This document shows positions 53,986 through 63,517 of a DNA stretch of 64,000 nt, in pieces; position 1 is the first letter of the stretch; each line of letters begins with the position of its first letter. The DNA is from Zobellia roscoffensis (GTDB lineage: Bacteria > Bacteroidota > Bacteroidia > Flavobacteriales > Flavobacteriaceae). The notes under the pieces were generated by a model. The model saw only the letters and a program-made list of their open reading frames with translations, did not search any database and was not told where the DNA came from. A program made the translations under genes and the position numbers. The stretch covers positions 680,504 through 744,503 of the forward strand of contig NZ_JADDXT010000002.1 in NCBI RefSeq assembly GCF_015330165.1, in the 5' to 3' direction.

Positions 53986-55860
53986 TTACTCCCCTCCTTT
54001 TAACCAAGACCCTCTTAGTTTAATTGCATCCGCACCAGGGTTATCAACAGGAGTTATCGTTTCAACATTTAAAGTTGGATTACCCACCTTACCTTCTAAC
54101 ACTACATCTTCTTCCCCTCTTGTAACCGTCATCTTTATATCGGTATCAGCAGTCCACCCAAAACTTTTACCAATAATAGGCCGGATCGACTCTAGAGTAA
54201 TGGGCGTATCATTTATACTTTTTATTACATCACCGCCTTGTGCTCCCATATTTACAAAAAAGCTATTAAGCTCAATTCCTTCTCTAATGAAAACAATACT
54301 TTCATCACTCGGATCTACATCTATAAAAGGATTATCACCATCTAAGAAATATCCTGACTCTTGCTCCACTACACCAGCCTTAAGCCCCACTTTAAGCAAA
54401 AACTCATTGTAATTAATTGGAGTGGTCCCAATCACATAGGTATCAAAGAAACTGCGAATTTCAGGGTAGGTCATCGCTACTATTTCATCAAACAAATTAT
54501 CATCCTCAAACGGAACATCGTTACCGTATTTTGCCGATAGCTCCTTCATTAACCACAGCACTCCTTTTTTACCATTACTTAATTCACGTAACCGAATATC
54601 AAGCGCCATGTTAATCAACGTACCTTTTTCATAAACGTTGGCATAATTCTTCTTGTAAGGCTCTACTAGAATATTCTTACTCATTTCTGTAAATGACATC
54701 TCATCATCATATGATTTAGCATTATTCACCTTATCCATCATGCGCTGATAAAATTCCGCTTCACCTATAAGACCTTGTTGTACTTGGAAGAGATTGGCAA
54801 AATATTCAGTTGTCCCCTCGTACATCCATAAATGTTTAGACATTTTTGGGTCATTAAAATCAAAATACTGAACCTCTTTAGAATGGATTGTCAACGGTGT
54901 AACGATATGAAAAAACTCATGGGAAACTACATCTACCATTGCCTGTTCCAAACGATCCTTTGGCATGGCTTCCGGCAAAACAACCACTGTAGAAGTATGG
55001 TGTTCCAAAGCTCCAAAACCTGATGCATCATCAGCTTCCATGGTAGACAAATACAATAAAATATTATAAATCTTTGTCCCATTAATTTCACCTAGAAAGG
55101 TTTTTTGAGCAGCCATCATTTTTTCCATACGGTTCTTTAAGCTTAAGGCCGAATAAATACCCGTTGGCGAATACACACTTAAGGTCACGGTAATACCATT
55201 TATTTCAAATGTTTCCGTATTAGGTTTAGCGTATAAAATAGGATTATCTATAACTTCAAAATACCTATCCGCATTAAAAACATCAACATTGGCAATTGGT
55301 GATTCTACCGTTGCAGGTGTTAATGAGGTTGTCGGCTTCAGAGCTTCGGGTCGCGTTATAGCTAGTTGATAAGGCACTTCTTTCAACCCTCCAAAATACC
55401 CCACAAAACCGTGCAAATTCAACATAAAAGTCTTATTCGCATTAATATTTGTACCCGATGGCGAAAAAACCTTATCCGCTACTTCACCCTCTGTATCATA
55501 CGTATCGTTAACGTAATACGTGACTTTATCCAGATTCTTTCCGTCGGAGATCTTCCAAGTATTATCATCGGTTTTTGAAAATGCCATTTCTTTTCCATCG
55601 TAATCAAAAGCTTTGAAACTTTCAATATATTGCCCATAATTATCAGTACTATACGTACCAGGCACCGTTTTAGGTATAAAGAAAGAAACCGTGTCCGTTG
55701 TAAAAGCACCCGCATCTACCGTTACAACAACTTTATCATCTACCACATTTTTTAAATCTAACATAGCCAAGACCGGTGTTTTATCCGCTGTTAATACTGT
55801 TTTGGTCGCTCCGCAACTGGCCAATAGCACAGTAAAAGCGAGTAAGCATATTTTCTTCAT
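53986..55860 (-). CDS. M61-family metallopeptidase lipoprotein with PDZ domain
   Basis: The 624-residue lipoprotein (lipobox LLASCGATK, Cys16) resembles M61 glycyl aminopeptidases. An N-terminal beta-rich domain precedes the zinc site SHEFFH (HExxH at 314-318), with the downstream Glu in MYEGTTEYF (Glu348) as the third ligand. A PDZ-like domain near 520-600 (GAQGGDVIKSINDTPITLES) ends the protein. It probably removes N-terminal residues from peptides in the periplasm or at the surface. It lies on the opposite strand between tsf and pyrH, breaking the common rpsB-tsf-pyrH-frr order. Confidence 0.88.
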   Translation of the reverse strand: MKKICLLAFTVLLASCGATKTVLTADKTPVLAMLDLKNVVDDKVVVTVDAGAFTTDTVSFFIPKTVPGTYSTDNYGQYIESFKAFDYDGKEMAFSKTDDNTWKISDGKNLDKVTYYVNDTYDTEGEVADKVFSPSGTNINANKTFMLNLHGFVGYFGGLKEVPYQLAITRPEALKPTTSLTPATVESPIANVDVFNADRYFEVIDNPILYAKPNTETFEINGITVTLSVYSPTGIYSALSLKNRMEKMMAAQKTFLGEINGTKIYNILLYLSTMEADDASGFGALEHHTSTVVVLPEAMPKDRLEQAMVDVVSHEFFHIVTPLTIHSKEVQYFDFNDPKMSKHLWMYEGTTEYFANLFQVQQGLIGEAEFYQRMMDKVNNAKSYDDEMSFTEMSKNILVEPYKKNYANVYEKGTLINMALDIRLRELSNGKKGVLWLMKELSAKYGNDVPFEDDNLFDEIVAMTYPEIRSFFDTYVIGTTPINYNEFLLKVGLKAGVVEQESGYFLDGDNPFIDVDPSDESIVFIREGIELNSFFVNMGAQGGDVIKSINDTPITLESIRPIIGKSFGWTADTDIKMTVTRGEEDVVLEGKVGNPTLNVETITPVDNPGADAIKLRGSWLKGGE

Positions 55861-56012
55861 TGTATATAGTTTAGCACTTTAATGTAAGTAATAACCCCGT
55901 TTACAGAGGTTTGCAAGATTATAAAATATAACAGAATACTCCGTCATTATTAGGAAATAATTAAGGTTCATTTTATATGCGGATTCAAAAACCAACCCTA
56001 AGTTTTTTTGAT

Positions 56013-56020
56013 TATTTTTG
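56013..56020 (+). promoter_or_regulatory. Putative promoter -7 element of pyrH
   Basis: The bases read TATTTTTG, ending 19 bases before the ATG at 56040. This rules out the longer open frame starting at 55977 as the translated form from this promoter. Confidence 0.5.
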
Positions 56021-56039
56021 CCTCAACGAAATACTAGCC

Positions 56040-56747
56040 ATGCAATACAAAAGAATTCTCTTAAAACTTAGCGGTGAAGCCTTAATGGGCGAAAAGCAAT
56101 ACGGAATAGACTCTAAACGTCTTGCAGAATACGCAGAAGAAATTAAAGAAGTAGTTGAAAAAGGTGTTGAAGTAGCCATTGTTATTGGCGGCGGAAACAT
56201 TTTTAGAGGCCTTGCAGGTGCCGCTACAGGTATGGACCGTGTTCAGGGTGACCATATGGGTATGCTCGCTACGGTCATTAATGGTCTTGCGCTTCAGAGC
56301 GCATTGGAACTACAAGGTGTACAAACACGTTTGCAATCTGCTATTCAAATAAATGAAGTAGCCGAACCTTTTATTAGAAGACGTGCCATGAGACATTTAG
56401 AAAAAGGCAGGGTTGTAATTTTTGGGGGCGGAACAGGAAACCCGTACTTCACTACAGATTCAGCAGCCGTATTACGAGCTATAGAAATTGAAGCTGATGT
56501 GATTCTTAAAGGTACACGTGTTGATGGTATTTATACCTCAGACCCTGAAAAAGATAAGAATGCAACTAAGTTTGACACCATTTCTTTTGCTGACGTTCTT
56601 TTAAAAGGCCTTAAAGTAATGGATACTACCGCATTCACTTTAAGTCAAGAAAACGAACTACCAATTGTGGTTTTTGATATGAATACACAGGGCAACTTAA
56701 TTAAATTAGTAGAAGGCGAGAATATTGGCACCGTAGTTAATCTTTAG
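56040..56747 (+). CDS. pyrH: UMP kinase
   Basis: UMP kinase phosphorylates UMP to UDP in pyrimidine nucleotide synthesis. From the ATG at 56040 the protein has 235 residues, the normal length, starting MQYKRILLKLSGEALMG. The nucleotide-site motifs VIGGGNIFRG, GDHMGMLATVINGLAL and GGGTGNPYFTTDSAA are intact. A 21-residue upward extension is possible in the same frame but is contradicted by family length and by the promoter element inside it. It is followed by frr after 42 bases. Confidence 0.96.
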   Translation: MQYKRILLKLSGEALMGEKQYGIDSKRLAEYAEEIKEVVEKGVEVAIVIGGGNIFRGLAGAATGMDRVQGDHMGMLATVINGLALQSALELQGVQTRLQSAIQINEVAEPFIRRRAMRHLEKGRVVIFGGGTGNPYFTTDSAAVLRAIEIEADVILKGTRVDGIYTSDPEKDKNATKFDTISFADVLLKGLKVMDTTAFTLSQENELPIVVFDMNTQGNLIKLVEGENIGTVVNL

Positions 56748-56789
56748 CCTTAATTTAGTTTTATTAGTAGCTTATATTATATTTGAATT

Positions 56790-57347
56790 ATGAACGAAGA
56801 TATACAGTTTATACTTGATTCCGCAAAGGAAAGTATGGATGCTGCAATGAGGCATTTAGAAAAAGAGTTTGTTAAAATACGTGCAGGTAAAGCGAATCCC
56901 GCTATGCTTTCTTCCGTAATGGTAGAATACTATGGCTCTCAGACTCCGCTAACGCAAGTAGCGAATATAAATACTCCAGATGGACGTACAATTTCAGTAC
57001 AGCCTTGGGAGAAAAATATGCTGCAGGAAATTGAGAAGGCGATTATGAACTCCAACTTGGGCTTTAACCCAATGAACAATGGCGACTTTGTTATCATTAA
57101 CGTGCCGCCATTGACCGAGGAACGCAGAATTCAATTAACCAAGCAAGCAAAAGCCGAAGCTGAAGATGCCAAAGTTGGTATTCGTAGCGCACGCCAAGAT
57201 GCAAACAAAGAAATCCGTGATTTGGAGGATGCTTCTGAAGATTTACAAAAGAACACAGAAGTAGATGTCCAAACGCTTACAGACAAATACATTAAAAAGG
57301 TAGATGCCTTTTTAGTGGTCAAAGAAGCAGAAATAATGAAAGTCTAA
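56790..57347 (+). CDS. frr: Ribosome recycling factor
   Basis: RRF splits post-termination ribosomes together with EF-G. The 185-residue protein has the usual length and motifs: LEKEFVKIRAGKANPAML, VQPWEKNMLQEIEKAI and NVPPLTEERRIQLTKQAK. It follows pyrH closely and ends in a strong terminator. A TAnnTTTG match (TATATTTG, 56778-56785) lies 4 bases before the ATG. If it works as a promoter, the transcript would begin at about the A of the start codon. Confidence 0.97.
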   Translation: MNEDIQFILDSAKESMDAAMRHLEKEFVKIRAGKANPAMLSSVMVEYYGSQTPLTQVANINTPDGRTISVQPWEKNMLQEIEKAIMNSNLGFNPMNNGDFVIINVPPLTEERRIQLTKQAKAEAEDAKVGIRSARQDANKEIRDLEDASEDLQKNTEVDVQTLTDKYIKKVDAFLVVKEAEIMKV

Positions 57348-57373
57348 TTTTGACCTTTTATTTAAAATTTAGA

Positions 57374-57398
57374 AGCAGCCTATATGGCTGCTTTTTTT
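57374..57398 (+). terminator. Rho-independent terminator after frr
   Basis: Stem AGCAGCC / GGCTGCT with loop TATAT is followed by a run of T. Confidence 0.9.
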
Positions 57399-57456
57399 AT
57401 TTCTAGCCAATACGTTAATTAAATATTACATTTTAGGAACACACCTAATCATTCTA

Positions 57457-57464
57457 TACCTTTG
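57457..57464 (+). promoter_or_regulatory. Putative promoter -7 element of the RND exporter gene
   Basis: The bases read TACCTTTG, ending 19 bases before the ATG. Upstream TTTTAGG is only a weak -33 candidate. Confidence 0.5.
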
Positions 57465-57483
57465 CGCTCGGAAAAATCGAACG

Positions 57484-59880
57484 ATGGCAGCCAAACTTAA
57501 ACAAGGTTTTTGGGAGAAAACAGCAAGTATAATTCTTCGGAACCGTATTCTGATACTTATTTTAATAGTTGCATTCACAGTTTTCTTGGGTATGCAGTGG
57601 AAAAATATGCGTTTCAGCAATACCCAAGCAAACCTTTTACCCGATGATCACCCTGTTAATCTTGAATATCAGGAATTTTTAGACCAATTTGGTGAGGAAG
57701 GAAATGCTATTGTTTTCGCTATTCACGATTCCACCCTATTCACCCCAACCAATATCAACAGGTGGAACAAATTCAGCAAACAGTTGGCTGCTTTTCCAGA
57801 AATAGATTTTGTCCTCTCTTTAGACAATCTTCAAGAACTTAAAAAAGACAACGACAATCAAAAATTCGTTCTTAAACCCCTTATTAGTTCTGAACTAAAG
57901 ACAAAAAAAGAAATAGATAGTATAAAAAATCATCTATTTAACGAATTGCCCTTTTATGACAACCTTCTTTTTAATAAAGAAAGTGGAACGGTCAGAACCA
58001 TTGCCAATCTAGATGGTGATATTGTTAACACTAGCGTCCGTAAAGATTTTGTACTAGAAGACCTTAACCACCTTATTGAAAACTTTGAAACAGAAACAGG
58101 CCTAGACGTACGGGTATCTGGTATGCCCTACATCAGGACTATGAATTCCCAAAACATTATAGATGAAATTGGGAAGTTCATACTAGCTGCTCTTGGTGTC
58201 ACCTCCCTCATTTTCTTTTTCTTTTTCAGAAGTTTTAGAGCCACATTTATATCTATGTGCGTTGTAATTATTGGGGTAATGTGGGCCTTTGGGATCTTAG
58301 GGCTTTTGCAGTATGAAATCACCGTACTCACTGCATTGATTCCTCCGTTAATTATCGTTATCGGTATCCCTAACTGTATCTTTCTGATCAATAAATATCA
58401 GCAAGAAGTTAAGAAGCACGGAAACCAAGCGCTTTCATTACAACGGGTAATATCCAAAATAGGTAATGCCACGTTGATGACAAACATGACTACGGCTTCG
58501 GGCTTTGCCACATTCATTATTACGGATAGTAAATTACTCAAGGAATTCGGTATTGTAGCGTCTATAAATATCATCGGTATTTTTATCCTTTCGCTTTTGA
58601 TTATTCCGATAATCTATAGCTTTTTATCACTTCCAAAAACAAGACACCTAAAACACTTAAACAAACGCTGGATCGATGCTTTTGTTAACTGGATGGAACG
58701 CATAGTTAGGGAGCGGAGAATTGCCGTTTATATTGTTTCCTTAATCTTATTGATTACTAGTATTATTGGTATCTACCAAATTGAAATTTCTGGAAGCCCC
58801 ATAGAAGACATGCCGAAAAGCGCTGAGTTCTTCAAGGATATTCGCTTCTTTGAAAAAGAGTTTGATGGAATCATGCCCGTAGAAATAGTAGTAGATACCA
58901 AGAAGCCAAAAGGCGTATTAAAACCGGCCAACCTAAAACGTATAGACCAGCTTAGCGAGGTCATTACCGAAATTCCCGAACTTTCCAAGCCCATTTCAGT
59001 CGTAAACCTGGTTAAATATTCTAAACAGGCCTTTTACAACGGTATTCCAAAATACTATCAGCTACCTACTTCTCAGGAAAATAACTTTATCATGAAAGTT
59101 GCCCAAAATTCTGATGGAAATGGCAACTTGCTCAAAAATTTTGTTGACAGTACGGGACAAACTGCTCGTATAACCACCTTCATGCAAGACGTGAAAACAG
59201 ATCGTATGGAGCAAATTGAAGAACGCCTTAACGAAAACATCAATAAATTTTTCCCGCCGGACCGCTATAATGTTTATATGACGGGAAGTGCCCTATTGTT
59301 TTTAAAGGGTACTAAATACCTTGTAAAAAATTTAATCCTGTCATTGGCATTTGCAATTTTCCTGATTGCTTTATTTATGGCCTATCTATTCAGATCATTT
59401 AGAATGATTATCATTTCACTCATTCCAAACTTGCTTCCTTTAGTAGTTACGGCAGGTATTATGGGGTTTGTAGGTGTTCCTATTAAGCCCTCAACTATAC
59501 TAGTATTTAGCATTGCTTTTGGCATTTCTGTGGATGACACGATTCACTTTTTAGCCAAATATCGGCAAGAATTAATGGCTAATAGATGGCAAATAAAAAA
59601 GTCAGTATATGCTGCGCTTCGTGAAACGGGGGTAAGTATGTTCTACACCTCTATTGTGCTTTTCTTTGGGTTTTCCGTATTTATTATTTCTAACTTTGGA
59701 GGAACGGTTGCCTTAGGAGCTTTGGTTTCAGCAACACTTATGTTCGCTATGCTTGCCAACCTAATTCTGTTACCATCATTGTTATTATCCTTAGAACGGA
59801 ATATTGCGAGTAAAAAAATCCTTAAAAAACCACAAATTGACATTCTTCCACAGGGTGAAGACGAGGATAGTAAAAATTGA
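57484..59880 (+). CDS. RND superfamily (MMPL/SSD-type) exporter
   Basis: The 798-residue membrane protein has the RND layout: a first helix (ILILILIVAFTVFLGMQW), a large periplasmic loop, five or six helices, a second loop and another helix bundle. The motif FGISVDDTIHFL in the second bundle carries the acidic residues typical of HAE3/MMPL-like transporters. Unlike three-component AcrB-type pumps (about 1040 residues) it is short and has no adjacent periplasmic adaptor or TolC gene, so lipid or hydrophobic-compound export is more likely. The substrate is unknown. It is a single gene with its own promoter-like element. Confidence 0.88.
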   Translation: MAAKLKQGFWEKTASIILRNRILILILIVAFTVFLGMQWKNMRFSNTQANLLPDDHPVNLEYQEFLDQFGEEGNAIVFAIHDSTLFTPTNINRWNKFSKQLAAFPEIDFVLSLDNLQELKKDNDNQKFVLKPLISSELKTKKEIDSIKNHLFNELPFYDNLLFNKESGTVRTIANLDGDIVNTSVRKDFVLEDLNHLIENFETETGLDVRVSGMPYIRTMNSQNIIDEIGKFILAALGVTSLIFFFFFRSFRATFISMCVVIIGVMWAFGILGLLQYEITVLTALIPPLIIVIGIPNCIFLINKYQQEVKKHGNQALSLQRVISKIGNATLMTNMTTASGFATFIITDSKLLKEFGIVASINIIGIFILSLLIIPIIYSFLSLPKTRHLKHLNKRWIDAFVNWMERIVRERRIAVYIVSLILLITSIIGIYQIEISGSPIEDMPKSAEFFKDIRFFEKEFDGIMPVEIVVDTKKPKGVLKPANLKRIDQLSEVITEIPELSKPISVVNLVKYSKQAFYNGIPKYYQLPTSQENNFIMKVAQNSDGNGNLLKNFVDSTGQTARITTFMQDVKTDRMEQIEERLNENINKFFPPDRYNVYMTGSALLFLKGTKYLVKNLILSLAFAIFLIALFMAYLFRSFRMIIISLIPNLLPLVVTAGIMGFVGVPIKPSTILVFSIAFGISVDDTIHFLAKYRQELMANRWQIKKSVYAALRETGVSMFYTSIVLFFGFSVFIISNFGGTVALGALVSATLMFAMLANLILLPSLLLSLERNIASKKILKKPQIDILPQGEDEDSKN

Positions 59881-59904
59881 GGTTGATTTAAACGATCATA
59901 AGCA

Positions 59905-59933
59905 TTGATTCTTTTATCAAAAACTTATCTTTG
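59905..59933 (+). promoter_or_regulatory. Putative promoter of asnS
   Basis: TTG (59905-59907), 18 bases, then TATCTTTG (59926-59933). It ends 24 bases before the asnS ATG. Confidence 0.65.
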
Positions 59934-59957
59934 CCCTTCAATTTTCAAGTGACTTAG

Positions 59958-61391
59958 ATGAACTCTTACAGCGTAAAAGAATTACTTTCAGAAAACCTCT
60001 TACTACAAGAAGTAGCTATAAATGGATGGGTAAAAGCATTCAGAAGCAATCGTTTTATAGCTTTAAACGATGGATCAACTATCAATAATATACAGTGTGT
60101 TGTAGATTTTGAGTCGTTTGATGAAAATATTCTCAAGCAGATAAACACTGGTGCTGCCGTAAAAATTACAGGTACCTTGGTAGAAAGCCAAGGCAAAGGT
60201 CAAAAAGTAGAAATTCAAGTTAGTGAGCTTGCTATTCTTGGTGGGGCTGACCCAGAAACTTACCCTATCCAACCCAAAAAGCACTCTTTAGAGTTTTTAA
60301 GAGAAAAAGCACACTTACGTATTCGTACCAATACTTTTGCCGCCATAATGCGTGTACGTTCAGCATTATCTTTTGGAATACACCAGTATTTTCAACAAAA
60401 TGGTTTTAATTATTTTCACGCTCCTATCATCACAGGTTCTGATGCAGAAGGTGCGGGAGAAATGTTTAAAGTAAGTACATTAGATAGTAAAAAACCGCCA
60501 TTAACAGAAGATGGCGATATCAACTATAAAGAAGATTTCTTCGGAAAGGAAACCAATTTAACCGTTTCAGGACAATTAGAAGCCGAAACCTACGCCATGG
60601 CATTGGGTAAAGTCTATACTTTTGGACCTACATTTCGTGCAGAAAACAGTAATACATCTAGGCATTTAGCTGAGTTTTGGATGATAGAGCCCGAAATGGC
60701 TTTCTTTGACCTTAACGACAACATGGACCTTGCCGAAGATTTCATTAAAAATGTTATTAAATATGTTCTTGAAAACTGTCAAGATGACCTTCAGTTTTTA
60801 GAAAAGCGCCTTTTAGACGAAGAAAAAACAAAGCCTCAGGCAGAACGAAGCGAAATGCCGCTGATAGAAAAGCTGAAATTCGTTTCTGAAAATAGCTTTA
60901 AACGAGTTACCTATACGGAGGCTATTGACATTTTAAGAAATAGCAAGCCTAATAAAAAGAAGAAATTTCAATACCCTATTAATGAATGGGGAGCAGATTT
61001 ACAAAGTGAACACGAGCGCTTTTTAGTTGAAAAACACTTTAAATGCCCAGTTATCCTATTTGATTATCCCGCCAAAATAAAAGCATTTTACATGCGCCTT
61101 AACGAAGACGGAAAGACAGTTCGCGCAATGGACATTCTTTTCCCTGGTATTGGTGAAATAGTTGGTGGTTCACAGCGTGAAGAGCGCTTAGATGTGCTTA
61201 AAGAAAAAATGGCCGCACTTGGTATTGATGAAGAAGAATTATGGTGGTACCTAGACCTTAGAAAATTTGGTAGTGCTGTTCATAGTGGTTTTGGTCTTGG
61301 ATTTGAGCGTTTGGTGCTTTTTGCTACGGGCATGGGTAATATTCGCGATGTAATTCCATTTCCACGAACACCACAAAATGCAGAATTTTAG
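59958..61391 (+). CDS. asnS: Asparagine--tRNA ligase
   Basis: AsnRS charges tRNA-Asn. The 477-residue protein has an N-terminal OB-fold anticodon-binding domain (VAINGWVKAFRSNRFIALND) and a class II core: motif 2 at TFRAENSNTSRHLAEFWMIE and motif 3 at GFGLGFERLVLFATGMGNI. The residues of the MNEDGKTVRAMDILFPGIGE-like region (here RLNEDGKTVRAMDILFPGIG) fit AsnRS over AspRS. It is followed after 42 bases by rpoN, so the two may share a transcript. Confidence 0.96.
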   Translation: MNSYSVKELLSENLLLQEVAINGWVKAFRSNRFIALNDGSTINNIQCVVDFESFDENILKQINTGAAVKITGTLVESQGKGQKVEIQVSELAILGGADPETYPIQPKKHSLEFLREKAHLRIRTNTFAAIMRVRSALSFGIHQYFQQNGFNYFHAPIITGSDAEGAGEMFKVSTLDSKKPPLTEDGDINYKEDFFGKETNLTVSGQLEAETYAMALGKVYTFGPTFRAENSNTSRHLAEFWMIEPEMAFFDLNDNMDLAEDFIKNVIKYVLENCQDDLQFLEKRLLDEEKTKPQAERSEMPLIEKLKFVSENSFKRVTYTEAIDILRNSKPNKKKKFQYPINEWGADLQSEHERFLVEKHFKCPVILFDYPAKIKAFYMRLNEDGKTVRAMDILFPGIGEIVGGSQREERLDVLKEKMAALGIDEEELWWYLDLRKFGSAVHSGFGLGFERLVLFATGMGNIRDVIPFPRTPQNAEF

Positions 61392-61433
61392 TTAGAATTA
61401 GTTATCTTAGAAGGCAAGCTATATTAGTCTTAA

Positions 61434-62894
61434 ATGCTAAAACAACACTTACAGTTTAAATTATCGCAGAAGCTATCTCCACAGCAGATACAGCTCATGA
61501 AGTTAATTCAACTGCCTACCCAGGCATTTGAACAACGTCTTAAGCAAGAGCTAGAAGAGAACCCTGCATTGGAAGGCGGCAAAGAAGAATCGGACTCAAT
61601 TGACGATGACTTTGCAGACACTTATGAAAATGATGAACAGGACAGTGAAGTTATTTCGGCAGAGGACATCAATATAGATGATTATTTAAGTGATGACGAA
61701 ATACCCGATTACCGTACAAAAGCAAATAACTACAGCGCGGACGACGAGGAAAAAAATGTCCCCTATGCTGCCGGAACTTCATTCAACCAGTATTTATTAA
61801 ATCAACTTAACACCGTTTATTTAAACGACCAAGAATGGAGTATAGCGGAATTCTTAGTGGGCAGTGTAGATGAAAGCGGTTACATCAGAAGACCTATTGC
61901 AGACATCACCGATGACCTTGCATTTACCCAAAACATATATACTGAAGAGGAAACAATTGAAAAGGTTCTAAAACTAGTTCAAAAGTTGGACCCACCTGGT
62001 GTTGCGGCGCGTTCTCTGGAAGAATGCCTCATTATTCAATTGAAAAGAAAAGAGGTTACGCCCAGTGTTGAACTGGCCATTACCGTTCTTGAAAAATCAT
62101 TTGAGCAGTTTACCAAAAAACACTATAAAAAACTTATTCAGAAATATAACATTACTGAAGAACAACTTAGAGATGCTATTTCTGAAATTGAAAAACTGAA
62201 TCCTAAACCAGGTGGCTCCTACTCAGGAAATAATCGCATGGTAGAACATGTTGTACCTGATTTCTCCATAAGAATAGTTGACGGCGAATTAGAACTTACC
62301 CTAAACGGCAGAAATGCCCCTGAACTGCACGTATCAAGAGAGTACAACAATATGCTGAAGGGCTACAAGGATGCTAAGAAAAAATCAAAATCGCAAAAAG
62401 ACACAGTCCTTTTCATCAAGCAGAAGTTAGATGCCGCAAAGTGGTTTATTGACGCTATTAGACAGCGGCAGCAGACGTTGTTCATAACAATGAATTCAAT
62501 CATGCACTATCAATCTGAATACTTTCTTACCGGAGACGAACGCAATCTTCGCCCCATGATACTGAAAGATATTGCGGATGAAATTGAAATGGATGTTTCG
62601 ACTGTATCGCGGGTAGCTAATAGCAAATATGTTGACACACCTTACGGCACCAAATTAATAAAAGAGTTTTTCTCCGAATCAATGAAAAATGACCAAGGGG
62701 AAGATGTGTCAACCAAAGAAATTAAAAAAATTCTTGAGACTGTCATTGGCGAAGAATCAAAGAAAAAACCCCTTACAGACGATAAACTAGCGGCAATACT
62801 AAAAGAAAAAGGATATCCTATTGCTAGAAGAACAGTTGCAAAATACAGGGAACAACTAGATATTCCCGTAGCACGGTTGCGCAAACAGATTTAA
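61434..62894 (+). CDS. rpoN: RNA polymerase sigma-54 factor
   Basis: Sigma-54 directs polymerase to -24/-12 promoters that need an AAA+ activator. The 486-residue protein starts with region I (LKQHLQFKLSQKLSPQQIQL, LIQLPTQAFEQRLKQELEEN), has an acidic region II, a core-binding domain (LDPPGVAARSLEECLIIQL), a helix-turn-helix (DIADEIEMDVSTVSRVAN) and the RpoN box ARRTVAKYRE near residue 465. No bacterial enhancer-binding activator gene is in the window. Its stop overlaps the next ATG by one base. Confidence 0.97.
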   Translation: MLKQHLQFKLSQKLSPQQIQLMKLIQLPTQAFEQRLKQELEENPALEGGKEESDSIDDDFADTYENDEQDSEVISAEDINIDDYLSDDEIPDYRTKANNYSADDEEKNVPYAAGTSFNQYLLNQLNTVYLNDQEWSIAEFLVGSVDESGYIRRPIADITDDLAFTQNIYTEEETIEKVLKLVQKLDPPGVAARSLEECLIIQLKRKEVTPSVELAITVLEKSFEQFTKKHYKKLIQKYNITEEQLRDAISEIEKLNPKPGGSYSGNNRMVEHVVPDFSIRIVDGELELTLNGRNAPELHVSREYNNMLKGYKDAKKKSKSQKDTVLFIKQKLDAAKWFIDAIRQRQQTLFITMNSIMHYQSEYFLTGDERNLRPMILKDIADEIEMDVSTVSRVANSKYVDTPYGTKLIKEFFSESMKNDQGEDVSTKEIKKILETVIGEESKKKPLTDDKLAAILKEKGYPIARRTVAKYREQLDIPVARLRKQI

Positions 62895-63499
62895 TGAAGG
62901 TTTTCTTAAAGGCTATATCCTACATTTTCCACCCTTTGTTTATTCCTGTAGCAGGCACACTCGCCTACTTCTTAATTACACCTAAATACAGCACCATAGC
63001 CATCCAGAGCGCTAATGTGCTACCCATTTTTATACTTACCGTTATCATACCGATAATAGTATACTTTATCCTAAAGAATCTAGGTTTAGTTGAGAGCGTT
63101 TTTATGTCATCTCCAAAAGAGAGGAGATACCCAATGTACATACACATTATACTACTTCTATTTGTAGTTTATAAAGTAATACCGAACACGAATATTGCAG
63201 AACTTCACTTCTATTTTGTTGGACTGATCATAGCAGCCTTAACAGCTCTCTTATCTTTATTCTTTAAACTAAAAATAAGCATGCATCTAATGGGTATGGG
63301 TAGCCTAGTTATGTTCTTAACGGCACTAAGTATTCACTTTGAAGTAAATATAACACTAGGATTAAGCTTTTTCACTCTTCTTACAGGATTGGTTGCAACC
63401 TCTAGATTATATCTAAAAGCACATAGTCGTGCAGAAGTGATTCTTGGCTTTTTAGTAGGTTTCACTTCCCAACTAATAATTATTAGGTTTTGGCTATAA
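62894..63499 (+). CDS. PAP2-like integral membrane protein
   Basis: The 201-residue protein has about five membrane helices. The C-terminal stretch KAHSRAEVILGFLVGF resembles the last PAP2 phosphatase motif, and SMHLMGMGSLVMF may correspond to a degenerate central motif. The normal SGH-type motif is not clear, so catalytic activity is doubtful. The start overlaps the rpoN stop by one base, indicating coupling. It converges with the PorT-like gene across 18 bases. Confidence 0.65.
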   Translation: MKVFLKAISYIFHPLFIPVAGTLAYFLITPKYSTIAIQSANVLPIFILTVIIPIIVYFILKNLGLVESVFMSSPKERRYPMYIHIILLLFVVYKVIPNTNIAELHFYFVGLIIAALTALLSLFFKLKISMHLMGMGSLVMFLTALSIHFEVNITLGLSFFTLLTGLVATSRLYLKAHSRAEVILGFLVGFTSQLIIIRFWL

Positions 63500-63517
63500 C
63501 GTGAAGCTTCCTTTATA

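Noticed and set aside
55977..56039. Longer pyrH start giving 21 extra residues
   Set aside because: The extension contains a TAnnTTTG promoter element and the family starts at MQYKRILLKLSGEA.
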